Shown here: piece by piece, positions 22,401-23,153 of the stretch | How positions within the stretch are numbered: position 1 is the stretch's first letter | Layout of the letters: every line of letters begins with the position of its first letter | Source: a virus | DNA length: 23,153 bases | Virus record (IMG/VR): IMGVR_UViG_3300042945_000737 | Location: 1 to 23,153 of that record | Strand: one strand, 5' to 3' | Translations under genes and position numbers: made by a program | The notes under the pieces: generated by a model | The model's database searches: none | Told to the model about the DNA's origin: nothing | Seen by the model: only the letters and a program-made list of their open reading frames with translations

Positions 22401-22891
22401 TACTGGTCACCAGTCGATTCCCCCGCAGGCGTATCGTCACTCCATCTGATGATTATTTCATTGACCTGCTGCTGCTCTGGCTTGCGCTCTGCCCAATGCT
22501 CCGGGAAGCGTCTTGTAAGCAGCCAGGCTGAAGCCTTCCAATCACCCTCTATTGCGGCACGATTGATATTGCGAACGTGAGCAAGCTCAAACAATGCAAT
22601 CATCTTCTCGCAAGAAGTATTGAAATCCGGGTCGTTTGCTCGCCATTCCTGGATAGTCGATTGGCTAACCCCTGCCGCTCGGGCGGCTGCCGAGTACGAT
22701 GAACCTGCTTCTAATGCATCCAGGATGAGCGCTACGCGCTCTGGTGTCTTCTTTACTGCCGAACCCATTGGTCGCCCTGGCTTGCGCCTTGCAGGCGGTT
22801 TGACGGGGCGTACAGTCGATAGCTCTACCGCTAACTCTTTGGCCAGGTCTGATACGTTCCTTGCGTCGATATCAATAATATCATCGCTCAT
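22400..22891 (-). CDS. terS: Terminase small subunit
   Basis: 163 residues. A basic, proline-rich linker (PVKPPARRKPGRPMGSAVKK) leads to a helix-turn-helix of about 49-83 (RVALILDALEAGSSYSAAARAAGVSQSTIQEW), typical of TerS, which recognises packaging sites on phage DNA. A helical middle (FELAHVRNINRAAIEGDWKA) may mediate oligomerisation. ATG overlaps the previous stop and the gene's stop overlaps TerL's start, both as TAATG, so the three genes are translationally coupled. Confidence 0.85.
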   Translation of the reverse strand: MSDDIIDIDARNVSDLAKELAVELSTVRPVKPPARRKPGRPMGSAVKKTPERVALILDALEAGSSYSAAARAAGVSQSTIQEWRANDPDFNTSCEKMIALFELAHVRNINRAAIEGDWKASAWLLTRRFPEHWAERKPEQQQVNEIIIRWSDDTPAGESTGDQ

Positions 22892-23153
22892 TACCCACCG
22901 CCCATACCGAAGAACCCACGATCAAGTAGCTCTGCCTTGAGGTGCTTTCCGCGCTTATTGGGGTTGCTTAAATAAACCATGTAGCATCCGGTGTCGGTAG
23001 GAGGGTATGCATGATCAGACCCATAACCACCGTACTTGTGCATGGTCCCTGAATTAATAAACCAACGAGATTGCCAGTAAAAGCCAGGTTGGGCCATATG
23101 ACGAAGTACTTTTGTCTTTGTAAGGCTAGAACGGTGATGATGCCCGTGAATAT
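22891..23153 (-). CDS. C-terminal part of a calcineurin-like metallophosphoesterase
   Basis: The frame runs open to the window edge; the ATG at 23097 is internal, because the codons upstream of it encode HGHHHRSS, the GHxH metal-binding motif of calcineurin-like phosphoesterases. The visible 87 residues continue with a strand and turn (PGFYWQSRWFINSGT) and DTGCYMVYLS, common near the end of this family. Such enzymes hydrolyse phosphate esters or diesters using two metal ions. In phages they sit beside terminase genes at times; the substrate is unknown. Stop overlaps the TerS start. Confidence 0.7.
   Translation of the reverse strand, partial: IHGHHHRSSLTKTKVLRHMAQPGFYWQSRWFINSGTMHKYGGYGSDHAYPPTDTGCYMVYLSNPNKRGKHLKAELLDRGFFGMGGG

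Overview
The window is part of a tailed double-stranded DNA phage (or prophage) genome with a siphovirus plan. It carries small and large terminase, an HK97-type portal, prohead protease and capsid, a head-tail connector, a gp10-like protein, a tail terminator, tail-tube proteins, a frameshifted tail assembly chaperone, a tape measure, a tail hub, a receptor-binding fibre and a lysis cassette. No contractile sheath, integrase, tRNA, rRNA or CRISPR array is visible. Base composition looks close to 50% GC. The sigma70-like promoters and Shine-Dalgarno sites point to a bacterial host. An XhlA-like protein in the lysis cassette leans Gram-positive, but the host cannot be named from this sequence.

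Left end, + strand (1-1870): the 3' end of what may be a replication primase/helicase, then a strong promoter that runs almost at once into a terminator (a candidate ~75-nt RNA). A second strong promoter with a palindrome over its start site drives an operon of four small unknown genes. The second of these is a paralogue of the C-terminal half of the first. A 13-bp-stem terminator ends this operon where it meets the opposing late operon.

Remainder, - strand (23153 to 1868, read right to left): metallophosphoesterase 3' end, TerS, TerL, portal, small ORF, prohead protease, major capsid protein, a capsid-associated protein, a terminator-like hairpin, small head protein, head-tail connector, gp10-like protein, tail terminator, a repeat-bearing acidic protein, three paralogous tail-tube proteins, the tail assembly chaperone with a -1 slippery site, tape measure, tail hub, fibre, XhlA-like membrane protein, a 21-residue cysteine-rich microprotein, M15 endolysin, holin, and an S-adenosylmethionine-decarboxylase-like enzyme. 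Genes are tightly packed, with many TAATG or ATGA overlaps.

Four of the - strand gaps contain the same promoter layout: TTGAAC or TTGAAT, exactly 18 bp, then TATAAT, TATTAT, TATGAT or TACTAT. This differs from the TTGACA-17 bp promoters of the left operon and suggests a phage-specific set. The most unusual items are the cysteine-rich microprotein coupled to the zinc endolysin, the SpeD-like enzyme, the shared promoter set, the candidate small RNA, and a strongly strand-biased heptamer (GGCCAGT, 18 copies on the + strand) that occurs in all reading frames.
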